Source of the DNA: Diadema setosum
Lineage: Eukaryota > Echinodermata > Echinoidea > Diadematoida > Diadematidae
Length of the DNA stretch: 64,000 nucleotides
Assembly (NCBI GenBank): GCA_033980235.1
Contig: CM067062.1
Span: 4,546,696-4,610,695 of the forward strand
Reading direction: 5' to 3'
Part shown: positions 13,624 through 24,970 of the stretch, piece after piece
Layout of the letters: every line of letters starts with the position of its first letter
How positions within the stretch are numbered: position 1 is the first letter of the stretch
Made by a program: the position numbers and the translations under genes
The notes under the pieces: generated by a model
The model's input: only the letters and a program-made list of their open reading frames with translations
What the model was told of the DNA's origin: nothing
Databases searched by the model: none

Positions 13624-13664
<41 letters not shown>

Positions 13665-13665
13665 G
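13623..13665. repeat. (TA)n microsatellite
   Basis: TA/TATG repeats directly against the end of the MITE at 13,622. Confidence 0.9.
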
Positions 13666-14126
13666 ACTCATCTCCACAAAATCTAGATAAAGTCTTGTGT
13701 ATCCATTGCCTGATATCTTTCTATTCTCTATAGATTCCGAGCTGTCCAAAGAAATACAATATGTGCCACTTTAATTTCATAATGATAAACACACCACTGT
13801 GACCACACACACACAAAAAAAAAAACAGTCATCAGATATTTCTATAAATTGGCTTTTAGGAAATTGGCCTCAAAGTTAGGATACAGTAAGGCGTGCAGGA
13901 AATAAGGCTGGTAAAAGCTTAGTAAAATGCATCCTACAATCTGGAGAAATTTCAAAGTATATATCAATACAATATGTATTCTCAAGATGTCATATTGTGG
14001 CAGTAATGACAATGCTTATGATGCAGTTGTTATTACCCTATATTTCTGTGAGTCCTCAGTTATGTGTTTTACAGCAATTTCACTTTATTCCTAGTATTTC
14101 CCTTTTTGTGACTTCAGTGTGTCATA

Positions 14127-14507
14127 GGGTGCATTTGAGCGCTCTAAAGTGAACCAAAGCAATCTGAACCAAAGCGTACTGTACCGAACTGTGCCAGATT
14201 TGAAGCGTTCGAGAGCTCTGTTGAGAAAGAGTACCTCATGAGTTATTTTCAGAAAAGGTCACACATTTTTGTAGCAAGAATTGCATTCACCTGGCGCTTG
14301 AACTACTGACAGTTGTCCCGAACAAAGGAATGATGTCTTTGCATTGTGACGTATGCACATGATATGCGCATGCTTTACAGTGAACTTTTGGTACGCTTTT
14401 GGAGCACATAGGGAAGTGGTACGATACACTTTAGGAGCGTTTGAACGCTCCTCTGGCGGGGTTTTGGTACGGTATGGTTCGCTTTAGGTGAGCGCTCGAA
14501 CTCACTC
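14127..14507. mobile_element. MITE with imperfect ~30-bp TIRs
   Basis: The left end GGGTGCATTTGAGCGCTC, followed by TAAAGTGAACC, pairs with the right end GGTTCGCTTTAGGTGAGCGC, followed by TCGAACTCACTC. It is about 380 bp, richer in CpG than its flanks, and contains several GAACCAAAGC/GTACGGTA motifs. The ends are approximate and no target duplication is clear. Confidence 0.6.
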
Positions 14508-15546
14508 GTTGACTTTATTGGCGACTTTACGTGGGAAGTACTGTTTAATCATACAGTTGTAGGCTGATGGATTTATAGGAACACACTGACCTCTGTTATG
14601 CTTTCAATAATGCTTCCAACTGACATTCCTCTGCCTATTTGTGTGAACAGGACAGTCAAGGCTGCATGTTATTTTTCCAGACTGGGAGGTGTCAGAGGTG
14701 ACCACTCCAGACAGGTGCTCACTATAAATAGGTGATTATAACATAGACACAGTGTATGTTCAAATGAAAAGCAATATCTATTCTTTTACATAAAACATTG
14801 AATCATTGATAAAGGGAGCGTACTGGTGATGCTTTTTTAAAAAGAAAAATAGGGAACAAAAAAGCGTGGTTATATTTTCTGCTGACAATGTGCTTCTGAG
14901 ATTGAACTTCTTAATTTGAAATTAATAAGACATGTATGATTTTAGGAGGAAATCAGTTCCACCAAGTTTCGTATGTGTTCTCTTGCATTTTATTTAGTGC
15001 AGGAAAGAAACGCATAATTTGTAATTGCCTTTAAAGTAGTCTATCTCTAAAATGAATTTGAATTATTGATTGAAGGCATATATGTCATTCATGTGATGCA
15101 CTTTTTACCATGTAGGCTAAAAAAAAAAAAGAAGGTAGTCATACATAGTTTTCATCAGGATTGAAAATTGCATGAGTATAGTTTGCTGCCCTTAGAAATT
15201 AATGGGCCCAGCCGTCTCCAGCAATGAATTATATATTTTTTCATCTCACTTTTTGGCTGGTCTATGAGATTTTCTACCATGACTCTCTTGTGTGTGAAAT
15301 AGAAAAGAAAGACGAAAACATACTGCTTCCCACGTTCTGACCATGTGATGCAAACATCTACGTATATCTATCAACCAGTCACAGAGGGATAGAACTGGTT
15401 CATTTATTGTCTGTTATGATCCAACAGCTGTTTTTTTTATTTCCTGTGTATAGATCTATGATATTTTGTACATACATACATGTGTGATTTGTTAAAATCA
15501 GAAATAAAAAGATATATGATTATTATTGCATATTGTCTGCCAGTGA

Positions 15547-15570
15547 CGTGTGTGTGTGTGTGTGTGTGTG
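15547..15570. repeat. (TG)n microsatellite
   Basis: About 12 uninterrupted TG units. Confidence 0.9.
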
Positions 15571-15702
15571 ATGGTATGATCTCATTCATTATAGAAATTC
15601 CCATGTACCATAAACCTTATTTTGAGCATCTTATTAGTTAGGCAATATTTCCATATTTTTTAAAAAATCTTTATCATCTTCATTCACAGCACATGGTAAT
15701 TA

Positions 15703-15897
15703 CAGTGCACTCCCATCATAACGAACACAGGTAAAGCAAAATTCTTGTCACAACAAAGCAAAAACTGGGGTCCAAAAATTATCATCTACATGTATATATC
15801 CTTATGTGCTTACTGTTCTGCTAAGGCGAAATTTTGATACATGGGCCTCATAGAAAACCGTCAGTCCCAAGGACTTTGTTGTAATGGGAGTGCACTG
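15703..15897. mobile_element. Tigger-like MITE, TA target duplication
   Basis: CAGTGCACTCCCATCATAAC at the left and its inverse GTAATGGGAGTGCACTG at the right, both flanked by TA. It is 195 bp, and the CAGTG-ACTCCC-TATAACGAAC terminus is typical of pogo/Tigger-derived MITEs. Confidence 0.85.
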
Positions 15898-16598
15898 TAC
15901 CATGCAATTACAACTGGTCACATGGCCAATAACAGGTACGTAGGGGTGTTCTCAGTCACCAGCAGGGTGCCCACTCACATTCAAATTATCCAATATCTCT
16001 TACTGATTTTTGGAAAATTGCTCAGAGATTTGTTCCTTTAGGTTGGGTTGATGTCACAAAGGTGATTGAATGAAGTCTCCTCTCTAAGAAAGATTTTGCA
16101 TCAACCTTCTGAGGACAGGCCGATTTTGCTACAACAGGCATTTCCCATAGACGCCTGCCTGAGTATACTCAGGAATAGTCCTCAACAGGTTAAGAAAAGA
16201 CATATCTCTACTCCATGACTATATAAGTATATAATGTACATACACACATATTTTTACACATGTGTAAGACTGATATAGTTAAAGATACAAAGTGACTTGC
16301 ATCAAAATCCACTATGAAAAAAGTGAATTGTGATAGTCAACAACTTTTCCAACTTGACATTGTATTGCTGTGAAGTTTAAACATATTCATACCTTGATAT
16401 AAACATATTCATACCTTGATATAAACTACCCTATACAATGTATAAGTTCTAGTATTTTCACAACTTTCCACCCCCTTCCTCTTTGTATCAAATTATTTCT
16501 TTCTTCCTTTGTATTTTGGTTCCCTGGTCCTTGATTTTTGTGGTTTTAAAGTCAGTCTTACTGTATACTATTACTATGCCCATTTCTTCCCTGGTTGA

Positions 16599-16780
16599 CA
16601 GGGCTGCCAACATTGGAAACTACCGGTAGTTGAGAGTGAGACTCCCATAGGCCAATGCTATAATTTAGGAGTCAAAATGAGTGAGATCAATAGAAGTGCA
16701 TGCAAATGAAATAAAGTTTTAGAGTGAGAAAGGACCAAAATGAGTGAGTCTCACTCTCAATGAGTGAGTTGGCAGCCCTG
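16599..16780. mobile_element. Small TIR element (CAGGGCTGCCAAC ends)
   Basis: CAGGGCTGCCAAC at the left and its exact inverse GTTGGCAGCCCTG at the right, with internal inverted GAGTGAGACTC motifs. It is 182 bp. The termini resemble hAT-type MITEs, but no clear 8-bp target duplication is visible. Confidence 0.75.
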
Positions 16781-17429
16781 TGATGGGTTGATAACTTGTC
16801 GGCATTATTACTTTTGTTTTCCTAAATGATAGTGCAACATATGAATTTGCAAAACAACAACAGATTCATCCATTTTTAACAACTTGAGCTATCTGAAATA
16901 ATCTTATCTGCTGAAAAAATATAATATTATAAAATATTTTATTGATAATAAATATAATGTATTTTCTTCAAAAATAGTTCTTGCGCAAATGAGTGTAGCA
17001 TCAAGAGTTATTTTCTCTATATTTCTATAATGTGATGATGGCACCTTACCAAAAAAAAAAAAAAATGTTTGTTTTTGCATTCAAACTCCTCATATAAACT
17101 AAAAGTGAGTGACATAACATAATTTATAGTAAAATTGGTCATAAAGAATCGCCAGTGCTTTATTAGACACACCTTTATCTCAAATTTGGCTGCCATACCA
17201 ATACAGTATTGATAATCAACTTTGGCTGATGCCTGAAGCTACACCTTGATATCTTGCAGATGAAATATTTTGGGACTTGCTGGTCTCCAGGCTTTCAACG
17301 TAAAATGCCCCTTTTATTACAAGATATAGAACTAAATATAACCAACATATCATTCGACAAAGTATTAAATACCGAACTTTTAATACTTTACAACTGGCTT
17401 CGTATGAAATAATATCTACTGAAGACGAT

Positions 17430-17669
17430 TCGTGGCATGGCGCCATGGCGCAACTTGAGTAGCATGCATATCAGCAGGCAGGCCTTATTACAACGTACAC
17501 ACATGGAGCTGTCGAGACAGCTAGTTTAGCGCCATCTTTCGTCGTCTCTGGCTGAACCGAAAAATCAATCAATCGAGACTCTCTAGATAGACGACGTAGA
17601 CGTGCTGTGCTGCTGCGTCAAATCAACGTAGATAAAACGGCGACAAAGTGAGAAACAATTCGTCATATT
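17430..17669 (+). promoter_or_regulatory. srrm234: Candidate promoter and non-coding first exon of Srrm234
   Basis: A CpG-containing block in otherwise CpG-poor DNA. It holds the palindrome CATGGCGCCATG (17,436-17,447) and GCGCCATCTTTC near 17,530, the inverse of the YY1-type motif AAGATGGCGC often found near the start of TATA-less housekeeping genes. It ends in a good donor, ATT|GTAAGTGAT (GT at 17,670). The first coding exon of gene 2 carries an acceptor upstream of its ATG, so a non-coding first exon must exist upstream, and this is the best candidate in the window. The assignment is inference. Confidence 0.35.
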
Positions 17670-18110
17670 GTAAGTGATTTTATTTGTTTTTTGAATTGAA
17701 ATGAATTTAGCAGCGATCTTGAAATATCTGAGTTTTTACTTATCGCATGATTCTGAGTGATATGCAGGAAAGAAAGCGCAGAATGTTATGCAAAACGTTC
17801 AGAGTCTCCTGCAGGTAATCGCTTGCCGACCAGCGCAGTCACACAACACAGTGCATGCAGCGTAGCCGTAGGGCGAGCGCAGTGTGTGTTTTTGTAAATG
17901 GCAATGCCAATGGATGAGAATGAGATGCACTGCTGCTGCACTGATCAGTTAGTAGAGTTTCTAATACTAATCCAGATCTAAATATGGTCGCCAGAGTTTA
18001 CGTAATTATACATTCCGGCATGAATTTAGACGTTCAGCATCTAGCATTATGCGAGGCATAATTTGGCTGTTTTTAGCGTAATTCTAGCATACAGTTGTAT
18101 TAGATCTTTG

Positions 18111-19071
18111 GGGGAAATTACAGAATACCGGTTTTGCGTCATAAATTAGCAATAGCATATTGGTGCGTAGAGCCGCCTCCGGCGGCTCTCCCTTAGAGAT
18201 GAAACGGAACGGCCGTCAAAAAGTAGGTTGACCACACAATTTTTAAGAAAATTGAGTGGTTTCGGAGGAAAACTGCTCTAAATCAAGATAACTCGAGTAG
18301 GCCTAGGCCTAAATCGTCGATAAAGAAAATTGAGCCGATTTTGACGGAACTTTTTTCAACGTGATGACGTCATCACAGCTGGCAGCTCTTCCTCTTGTCG
18401 ACACAAGTCATTCATGATCAATCACACTACACACTAGTTTGGCAAGGCAGCGCGTATACGCGTATTGTCAAGAGACATTTGCGCACTCAACTGCTATACG
18501 TATTGTACACTGTACTAGTAAACATGCGCGCGTTCTGCAGACTCAATACGCGCTACCACTGCACACGTACGCATTATAAGCTGTTGTGTGTAGGTACTGT
18601 TGTACGACTGCATAGAGTCAACATGGTGGGCTGTCAAGCGCACCCACACAGTGCGTAAGCTCTACTGTAAGCTAGCACCAGCAAATAGATTAGTGATTGT
18701 TTTCTAGTCTCACCTAAATTGCTATCGATTTCGAGGATACGGACTATTCTCAACTCCTAAAAACGTGAGTATTCATCGTAAATTCAGGTAAATTTTAACG
18801 GCTAATCTAGACTAGCATCGTCAGGATCTAGAACTACATTATTCGGGGGACACCCCCGAAACCCCCGAGAACAATGTAAGATACCACACTTCTCATCGCA
18901 CAGAGCAAACAAAACACACGTAAACAAATGCAATCGTCGACAGCCGAATCACGGACCGTATCGCAGATCGGATTAATATTTCAGATGGTTGCTATCAGCA
19001 TGCGTAATTACGCTCTTTTCAGAGCGATTTGCGCTCTCCGTGATTGGCTGCCGGTATTCTGTAATTTACCC
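18111..19071. mobile_element. hAT-like non-autonomous element with 8-bp target duplication
   Basis: It is 961 bp. The left terminus GGGGAAATTACAGAATACCG is the inverse of the right terminus CGGTATTCTGTAATTTACCC (20 of 21 positions counting one more base). The identical octamer GATCTTTG flanks both sides (18,103-18,110 and 19,072-19,079). Eight-base duplications are diagnostic of the hAT/P group. The interior is CpG-rich, with a GAGCCGCC-TCC-GGCGGCTC hairpin (18,170-18,188) and the palindrome GTGATGACGTCATCAC (18,361-18,376), a full CRE. No transposase frame is present. Confidence 0.85.
18361..18376. promoter_or_regulatory. CRE-type palindrome TGACGTCA
   Basis: A perfect 16-base palindrome, GTGATGACGTCATCAC, containing the CREB/ATF consensus. 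It lies inside the hAT-like element, so it may simply be part of the transposon. Function is not shown. Confidence 0.4.
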
Positions 19072-19329
19072 GATCTTTGAGAACTGTTAAGAATCGCAAG
19101 ATGTACCGTTAAATTGCTAACGTTACAGTCTTTAATCGTGTTTCGTTACATTTACAGAAATAAAAAGCCAAGGAAATCTCCAGGCGTTTGTGAGCTGATT
19201 TTTTTTTTTTTTTTTTTGACGAAATTGACAATGAAAAGTTGTGAAGACGTGTTTCTTGGTGGTTTTTAGTTTGTTTTGGCAATTGAGCACCACAGTTCAG
19301 TTGGGAGCATAGAATTTAGCGCTAGTGTA

Positions 19330-19391
19330 TTTTTGACAAACACTGACTGAAACAGGTGCGAAAACCTGTTTCAGTCAGTGTTTGTCAAAAA
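19330..19391. repeat. Perfect 28-bp inverted repeat with 6-nt loop
   Basis: The left arm 19,330-19,357 (TTTTTGACAAACACTGACTG, then AAACAGGT) and right arm 19,364-19,391 are exact reverse complements around GCGAAA. There is no similar sequence elsewhere in the window. Confidence 0.85.
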
Positions 19392-19739
19392 TGACATTCA
19401 AACATGCACAAACTCACCCTTGTTATTCAGGCCCAGGAACCTAAACTTCTTGCATCCGAGTCTCCAAAGTCAAAGTAAGACATTAAGTTTTACACTTTTA
19501 TTTACAAGTGTTGGAAAATTGTTAGAAGATCTTGCTTGCTTGCTTGAAGTATGCTGCTCTGTACACAAGCACAGTATGAATACATTCAGCGCATGCAGGG
19601 TAGATCATTTTGGTCTGAATGTAGCGTGCGACACAGCACTGTCAGCAGCTTTTTCTATGGTACAGTTGAAAAGCTAACAAAATTTTTTCTTTTTTTCCTC
19701 TGCCAAGTCTTGCATTAGTCTTTCATTTTGTAGCTCCAA

Positions 19740-20520
19740 AGCAGAACACGTGCATAAGTGTGTGCTGCCACTTATATCTTTCTCTTTCTTTTTTATCTTT
19801 TCTTCTTTCATTTTCAGGTAGAATCTATACTGTAGCTATGGGTAAACTCGGCCTAGCTGGTAAACTCAGCCACTTGTAATGCGCGCGTTGGGGGTCAAGT
19901 TTACCTGCTAGGCCGAGTGTACCCTTAGCTATGGTACCTAAATTTCCTTTCCTTCTTTTTAATCATTTCTTTGTGGTTTTCCTTTTGTTTATCTTTCTCA
20001 ATTTCCTATTTAACTGTACTTTCTACCTAACTGTTCTTTATTTCCTTCATGGGTTGTTTTCTTCCTCTAACTACAAGAGTCTATTCTTTCTATCCTCTCC
20101 AATATCTTTTCCTTATGTGTCGTTATTATGAATCCTTTTTTTCATTTCCTTTTCAGCAGATGTATAATTCATTCTTTCCTTCTATTTAGGCTTCAGCATC
20201 TTTCCTTTCATCCAATTTTAATTCATATCTCATTCTATTATTCTACCTTGTGCTTTTCTGTTTTCAATCTATATTTTCTCTTTGCTTTTCCTTACAAACA
20301 TCCATCTCTCTCTTACTTTGGTTTATAGTACAAGTTTCTCTTCTTTCTTTCCTTCCATTATCTTTTAATGAACTCTCTACACCCATGTATTTTGTAAACC
20401 TTTCGTTTCATTTTTTCAATTTTTTGTAAACATCTTTTCTTTCATTTCATTTTTCCTCCTATTCCTAGCCTTTTTTTAAAGGCTTTATACCCTTTCACCC
20501 TTGTCTTATAACCACATTTT
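19740..20520. repeat. Pyrimidine-biased low-complexity tract
   Basis: About 780 bases whose + strand is overwhelmingly T and C (runs such as TTTCTTTCCTTCC), interrupted only by the small inverted repeat at 19,840-19,924. Reading frames here are Phe/Leu/Ser-rich artefacts of composition. Confidence 0.7.
19840..19924. mobile_element. Very small TIR element (85 bp)
   Basis: GGGTAAACTCGGCCTAGC at the left and the inverse GCTAGGCCGAGTGTACCC at the right. TAGCTAT occurs on both flanks, a likely target duplication of 7-8 bp. Confidence 0.6.
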
Positions 20521-20595
20521 TCACAATCTTCTTTCATGCAAGTACGCACACATACACACATCCTCACACATATGCACGCACGCATGTGGTCATGC

Positions 20596-20617
20596 GCACA
20601 CACACACACACACACAA
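20596..20617. repeat. (CA)n microsatellite
   Basis: About 11 uninterrupted CA units. Confidence 0.9.
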
Positions 20618-20732
20618 CAAAAACAACCTAAATCCTCAATCGCTACTACGACTCGGTACAAGCTGAAAGGCGCCAAAAGTATTATCTTTTTTAAGATACC
20701 ATAAAAGAACTTGCTCTGATCGCTGTGAGATA

Positions 20733-21860
20733 CCGTAAAGTTCCGTGTATAAGACGCACTTTTTTTGGTTATATACACGGGTACAGTCAAATCACGGAAA
20801 AAAATCTGTCACGTACACCCAATTTTATAAGGTCAACTTGGGGCCATGTACACCCATCGACGTTCTGAGGGTAAGCAATCACTAAAACTTACGGAAAAAA
20901 ACGAGCGCTGTATCAATCTGAACACATACAACAGCTGTCAATACGGGATAAACTTACATCAGCCTTGTGTAGTAACGATGTATCAATCTGGCCATAGACA
21001 ACAGCTGTAAAAACGCGATGTAAACCTACTGATGTACCACTACCAGGTATTTCAGTCTACCAAGCTACCAACAGCCAACCTATTAGCTGAAATACGCGAT
21101 GTACAGGAATCATTACTAAATTACCTATATCGTAAAACTTATCGATATATACTGGTATCAATCTGGCCATAGACAAAAGCTGTAAAATACGGAGTAGGAT
21201 CGACCCTATGTCACCGTAATGTGAACGATGTGTCAAGCATGTAGGCCTAAGGCTATATCCATGGCGTTCGTTTGCTCTTCACTAGCAAGCTTTCACAAAG
21301 GCAGAGGCTCTCACAATGGACTCGCGTGCACACAAGGATCGGATCGGATCACGCTTGCCCGTTGGGCGTTGCGTGTGCAAGTCCATTGCTCTCTGTGTGC
21401 GTGTGCTGAAATTATAGCGAGCTGCCTTTTCAAAAGGCTAGCACTGTACAAACACCAAGCATGGTACAAGAAACACATGTGTTACTGGTAATCCCTCCAG
21501 CCGAAACAACAGTGAGTGTAATAACCATACGCACCGTACGTCTCGGCGTACAATCCCTCTGCTACACTTGTTGATGTTTTTCTTATTTTTCGTAATGAAC
21601 CTTCCAGTCTGACATGCGTCAATATGCGAGACACCCTCTGCTATGTATGACAGCAAAGATCGTACCGTACACTCATGAGGACGATATGCATGACACATGT
21701 ACCACATGTTAATGTTTTTCTTATCCTCCACCTCTCTGGTATGATAGCAAAGATCGTACCGTACACTCATGAGTACGATCTTTGATGATACATACAGTAC
21801 TATGTACCACGCTGTCTGCTCCTGTGCAACGCATTTATCGTAGAGCAAACTAGCTGCGAT
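20733..21860. mobile_element. TIR element family X, copy A (right end missing)
   Basis: It starts CCGTAAAGTTCCGTGTATAA, preceded by TA, and shares long stretches in the same order with the complete copy at 41,329-42,645. Shared stretches include the GTACACCCAATTTTATAAGG segment, repeated ATCAATCTGGCCATAGACAA units, a TTTTCAAAAGGC/TTTTGCAAAAGGC hairpin and the GTACACTCATGAGTACGAT segment. The right TIR seen in copy B is absent, and the last about 150 bases are rearranged with an internal duplication. No coding region is preserved, and the family is not assigned. Confidence 0.75.
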
Positions 21861-23644
21861 CGACATATTCTGACAAGTTAAAAAGTGTCAAAACAGTGAA
21901 AAAAAATCTGATTGTACTGGACTTGAATCTCACTCAGATGCAAATATTTGAGGCTGCTGGATATTTAGAGTGAGTTTGTGCATGTTTGGAGGTCATATAA
22001 ACATCAATTCTATGACCACTGTGATGACTGTTTTTCTTTGAATAGAACGTAGTTTGCCCTGCCTAACTCTACCACATTCTCAACTGCAGTGTAGCTTTGC
22101 CACGTGTCATGTGTAAAATCCATAACACATTGATAGGAGAATTAATCTGTAATCTCTCTATGCTGTGTTGAAGTGCATTGTTTATGATAGTTACACCCCC
22201 CTCCCGAGCTTGTCAAAGGTGCAGCAATAACAATGAGTCCTTTTATTTGATAATGATTTACTTGATAAAGATCACAGATAATAATGATAATAATTCACAA
22301 CATTTATATAGCGCATTATTACATAAAATGTCTCTAAGATCTTGTCTGCTGTTTCACAGTTTCTTCTCCATCCTGACTGAAAATGAAAAGAATCTCAAAT
22401 ATTTTCAAGAGATCTTCCCACAGTCTGAGCACATTCTTACAGATACCATGCTTCCTTCCCAGGCTTGACATACATTGTATTACTGATTGATAGATACAAT
22501 GTACTTTCCTCTTGAGGAGTGTACCAGTAATCATTACCCATAATAGCTAGGTGCTAGGGGTCAACAAGATATAAAGCTAGCCTACAAACTTGTAGATTAA
22601 GTGGTCTTGGTTTCTTACAAAATATTGTGACAGCAGTCAGCTACAAGGACATCAATGTAGAATTTCAGTCCATTTCTATAAACATCTTTCATGCTATATG
22701 ATTTTTTTTTTTCTATCCTTGATCTGGATAATGATATATCTAGATTGACCCGTGTGAATGTGTTGTGAACTGCCATGTAGCATTGGCTCATCTTCTGTAG
22801 GTACTTAGTTACCTACTAATGTATGTTGCCGTGGTTGTTTCAAGTGCCATAGGTCGCTCATAAAGTACAGTGTATCTTCATGCAATTCCATGGCAGAACC
22901 CGAGTGTGTTTGTTAGCTGAATGTAAACAGAGTAGAAATCAATAAAGCTCTCATGGATTGACCAACTGCCATGCCTCATTTGCATTTTATTGATTTCCCC
23001 TTTCCTTTCCATTCGGTGATAGCCAGTGCTGTTTCCTTCCCCTTCTCAATTTGTGCAGCATTAGGTCACAATGCCCTTTTGTTATTTCAGGAATATATTA
23101 TGGAAAAGACAGTGTACAGTACATGGGGGTTTGAGATGTACATGTATAATGGTTGGAAACCTGCATCTTTATCACTTCAAAAGTATGACTGACTGTACTT
23201 AGACCCATTATTTACCCTATTGAATATGCTTCTTAAAATGTAATCCAATCATGTGCACCATTGTGTTGTCATATGATATGTATGTGCCTACAGTTGTGTA
23301 GGCATCATACCTAAAATAGCAAAGTTCTGTGCTAAGACTGCATAACCTCTGTGTTGGAGGTAATAGTCAAACAGCTAAAAAACCAAATTTGAGTTTGTAG
23401 ACAAATCTGCATAAGTGTGTATAAAAACATGATTCTGGCTTCTCAGACACAAAATTGTATGCATTTACGTGTACCAAACTTCATGGGCAAAAAAAAAAAT
23501 CAACCATACTGGCACTTATCGTAAGCAGACTTTGTTAAATGTATGCTGTTTGGCTGAATTTGTCTTACACCATCGGACACCTGAATGGATTCATGTACAT
23601 TTGTACCTTGTAATATCGTATGCCAAAACCAGCCTGTCAGTTAA

Positions 23645-24412
23645 CCCTAAAAAGACTGGGCTATTTTGATGCCTCGTAGGACTGGGGGGGGGGGGGCTCA
23701 TTGGGCCCCCCCCCAAGATCTCGGCCATTGACCGTGTGATCGCAAGGAAAATTGGCACGCGCGTCACCCACAAGGTAATCTATGAAACTGAATAGGTAAT
23801 GATTTCACAATTATTCAAATGTATATTTAATAAATTAATTATGCGAATTTATGCATGAAAGTTAAAAAATGGCTGTAAATCTGTAATTAAAGCTCCAAAA
23901 CTGCTAATTTTTGGTCAAGGTACGCTTTGTAGGATTCTTATTGAATGGAAATTAAAAAAAACCAGCGGTATCAAATTTTTTTCGTAAGTATTTTATTGTT
24001 TTAAAAATTTCTTATGTATTTCTTTGTTTTCGACTTTTTGTTTTTTATATATTGTTTTTTTCAATGGAAATCATCGGCGACATTCCAATCATAAACATGA
24101 AATTAATTGATTTTGATCAGTAAAAGTAAAAATAATGATACATTTATGAATTTTGGTCAGAAACAGAATTTGCATTGGATTTGTACATGAAATCACGTTT
24201 TTGAGCAATTTTGGGTCTGACATGCACTTACAAAATATTGTGTAACTTCAGAATCACGTACTCGGGCATCACGAATTTGGTCTCAAAAGTTGCGCAAGAC
24301 TTAAAAGAAAAAAGTCATAAAACATCGCGGCGCGAGATTTTTACGTTATAGAATTATCGTGAAAAATGTCGAGGAGGGCCCAAAAAGCCCCCCCCCCCCA
24401 GTCTTTTTAGGG
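23645..24412. mobile_element. piggyBac-like non-autonomous element
   Basis: It is 768 bp. The left end TTAA-CCCTAAAAAGACTGGG and right end CCCAGTCTTTTTAGGG-TTAG form 16-bp perfect TIRs beside TTAA (one copy mutated to TTAG). Beginning CCCT next to TTAA is the piggyBac signature. G/C runs lie just inside each end, and no transposase frame is seen. Confidence 0.75.
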
Positions 24413-24731
24413 TTAGTGGACGTACAACTTGTGCACTTCATTGCACATATTTGCTGTCGGGCAATTCTATTCTAGCAGGTTTGTGAGTGCACTTGATGAG
24501 ATTTTCAAATGTTCCCTGGTGGGCTGCCTATGAAGATTGATTCGATCGAACCAACATTTCCATTTCATTACATTACATAATTAATGTCTCCATGCTATCA
24601 AGACATGCAGGTACACATACATGCTCATACAATGTACGTGTATATACATTATTTACAGACAAGATAATTTCAATTATCAATACTATCCCTCTCCCCTTTC
24701 CCGGCTCTAGCCTATAGGGTAGCTTGACACC

Positions 24732-24970
24732 ATGTACAACGGGGTCGGCCTGGCCACGGCCCGGGGCAGTGGCACCAATGGCTACATTCAGCGCAACTTT
24801 GCCCTGGTGAGGAACCAGAAGCAGAAGGTGGACTACAAGTCGGAGGAGGAGATCCGGAAGGCGGAGTCACTCCTCTACCGTCCCCCCAACCAGGAGATCC
24901 TGGCCCACAAGAGGAAGAGGCAGGTGGAGCTGAAGTGTGCCGAAATGAAGGAGGTGATGGAGGAGCAGGG
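24732..24970 (+). CDS. srrm234: Srrm234 coding exon 1: start codon and N-terminal cwf21 part
   Basis: The ATG at 24,732 sits in a good context (GACACCATGT) behind an acceptor at 24,709-24,710 (alternative at 24,716-24,717). The first residues, MYNGVGLATARGSGTNGYIQ, match the near-invariant SRRM2 N-terminus, fixing the start. The second half, ILAHKRKRQVELKCAEMKEV and MEEQG, is the first helix of the cwf21 domain. The donor is GTGAGT from 24,971, leaving two bases (GG) of a Gly codon. Confidence 0.93.

Larger units (their letters stand above)
12381..17430. other. Intergenic region rich in small TIR elements
   Basis: No exon or RNA gene is seen between the gene 1 poly(A) signals and the CpG-containing block at 17.4 kb. 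The 12,900-13,250 stretch has degenerate repeats of the form ATTCCAAAG(A/G)TTC plus related inverse copies (GAACCTTCGGAATAACG). Four distinct TIR elements lie at 13.4-16.8 kb. Confidence 0.6.
17670..24710 (+). other. srrm234: Presumed 7-kb first intron of Srrm234
   Basis: From the GTAAGT at 17,670 to the acceptor upstream of the start codon (ggctctag, ending 24,710). It contains the hAT-like element, the hairpin, the pyrimidine-biased tract, TIR element copy A and the TTAA element listed separately. Two possible AATAAA sites (for example near 22,941) and no exon were recognised. Its start is only as certain as the proposed first exon. Confidence 0.35.

Noticed and set aside
22265..22330. Possible SINE/LINE tail (ACATTTATATAGCGCATTATTA)
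   Set aside because: The short motif resembles common retroposon tails, but no body of an element could be traced.
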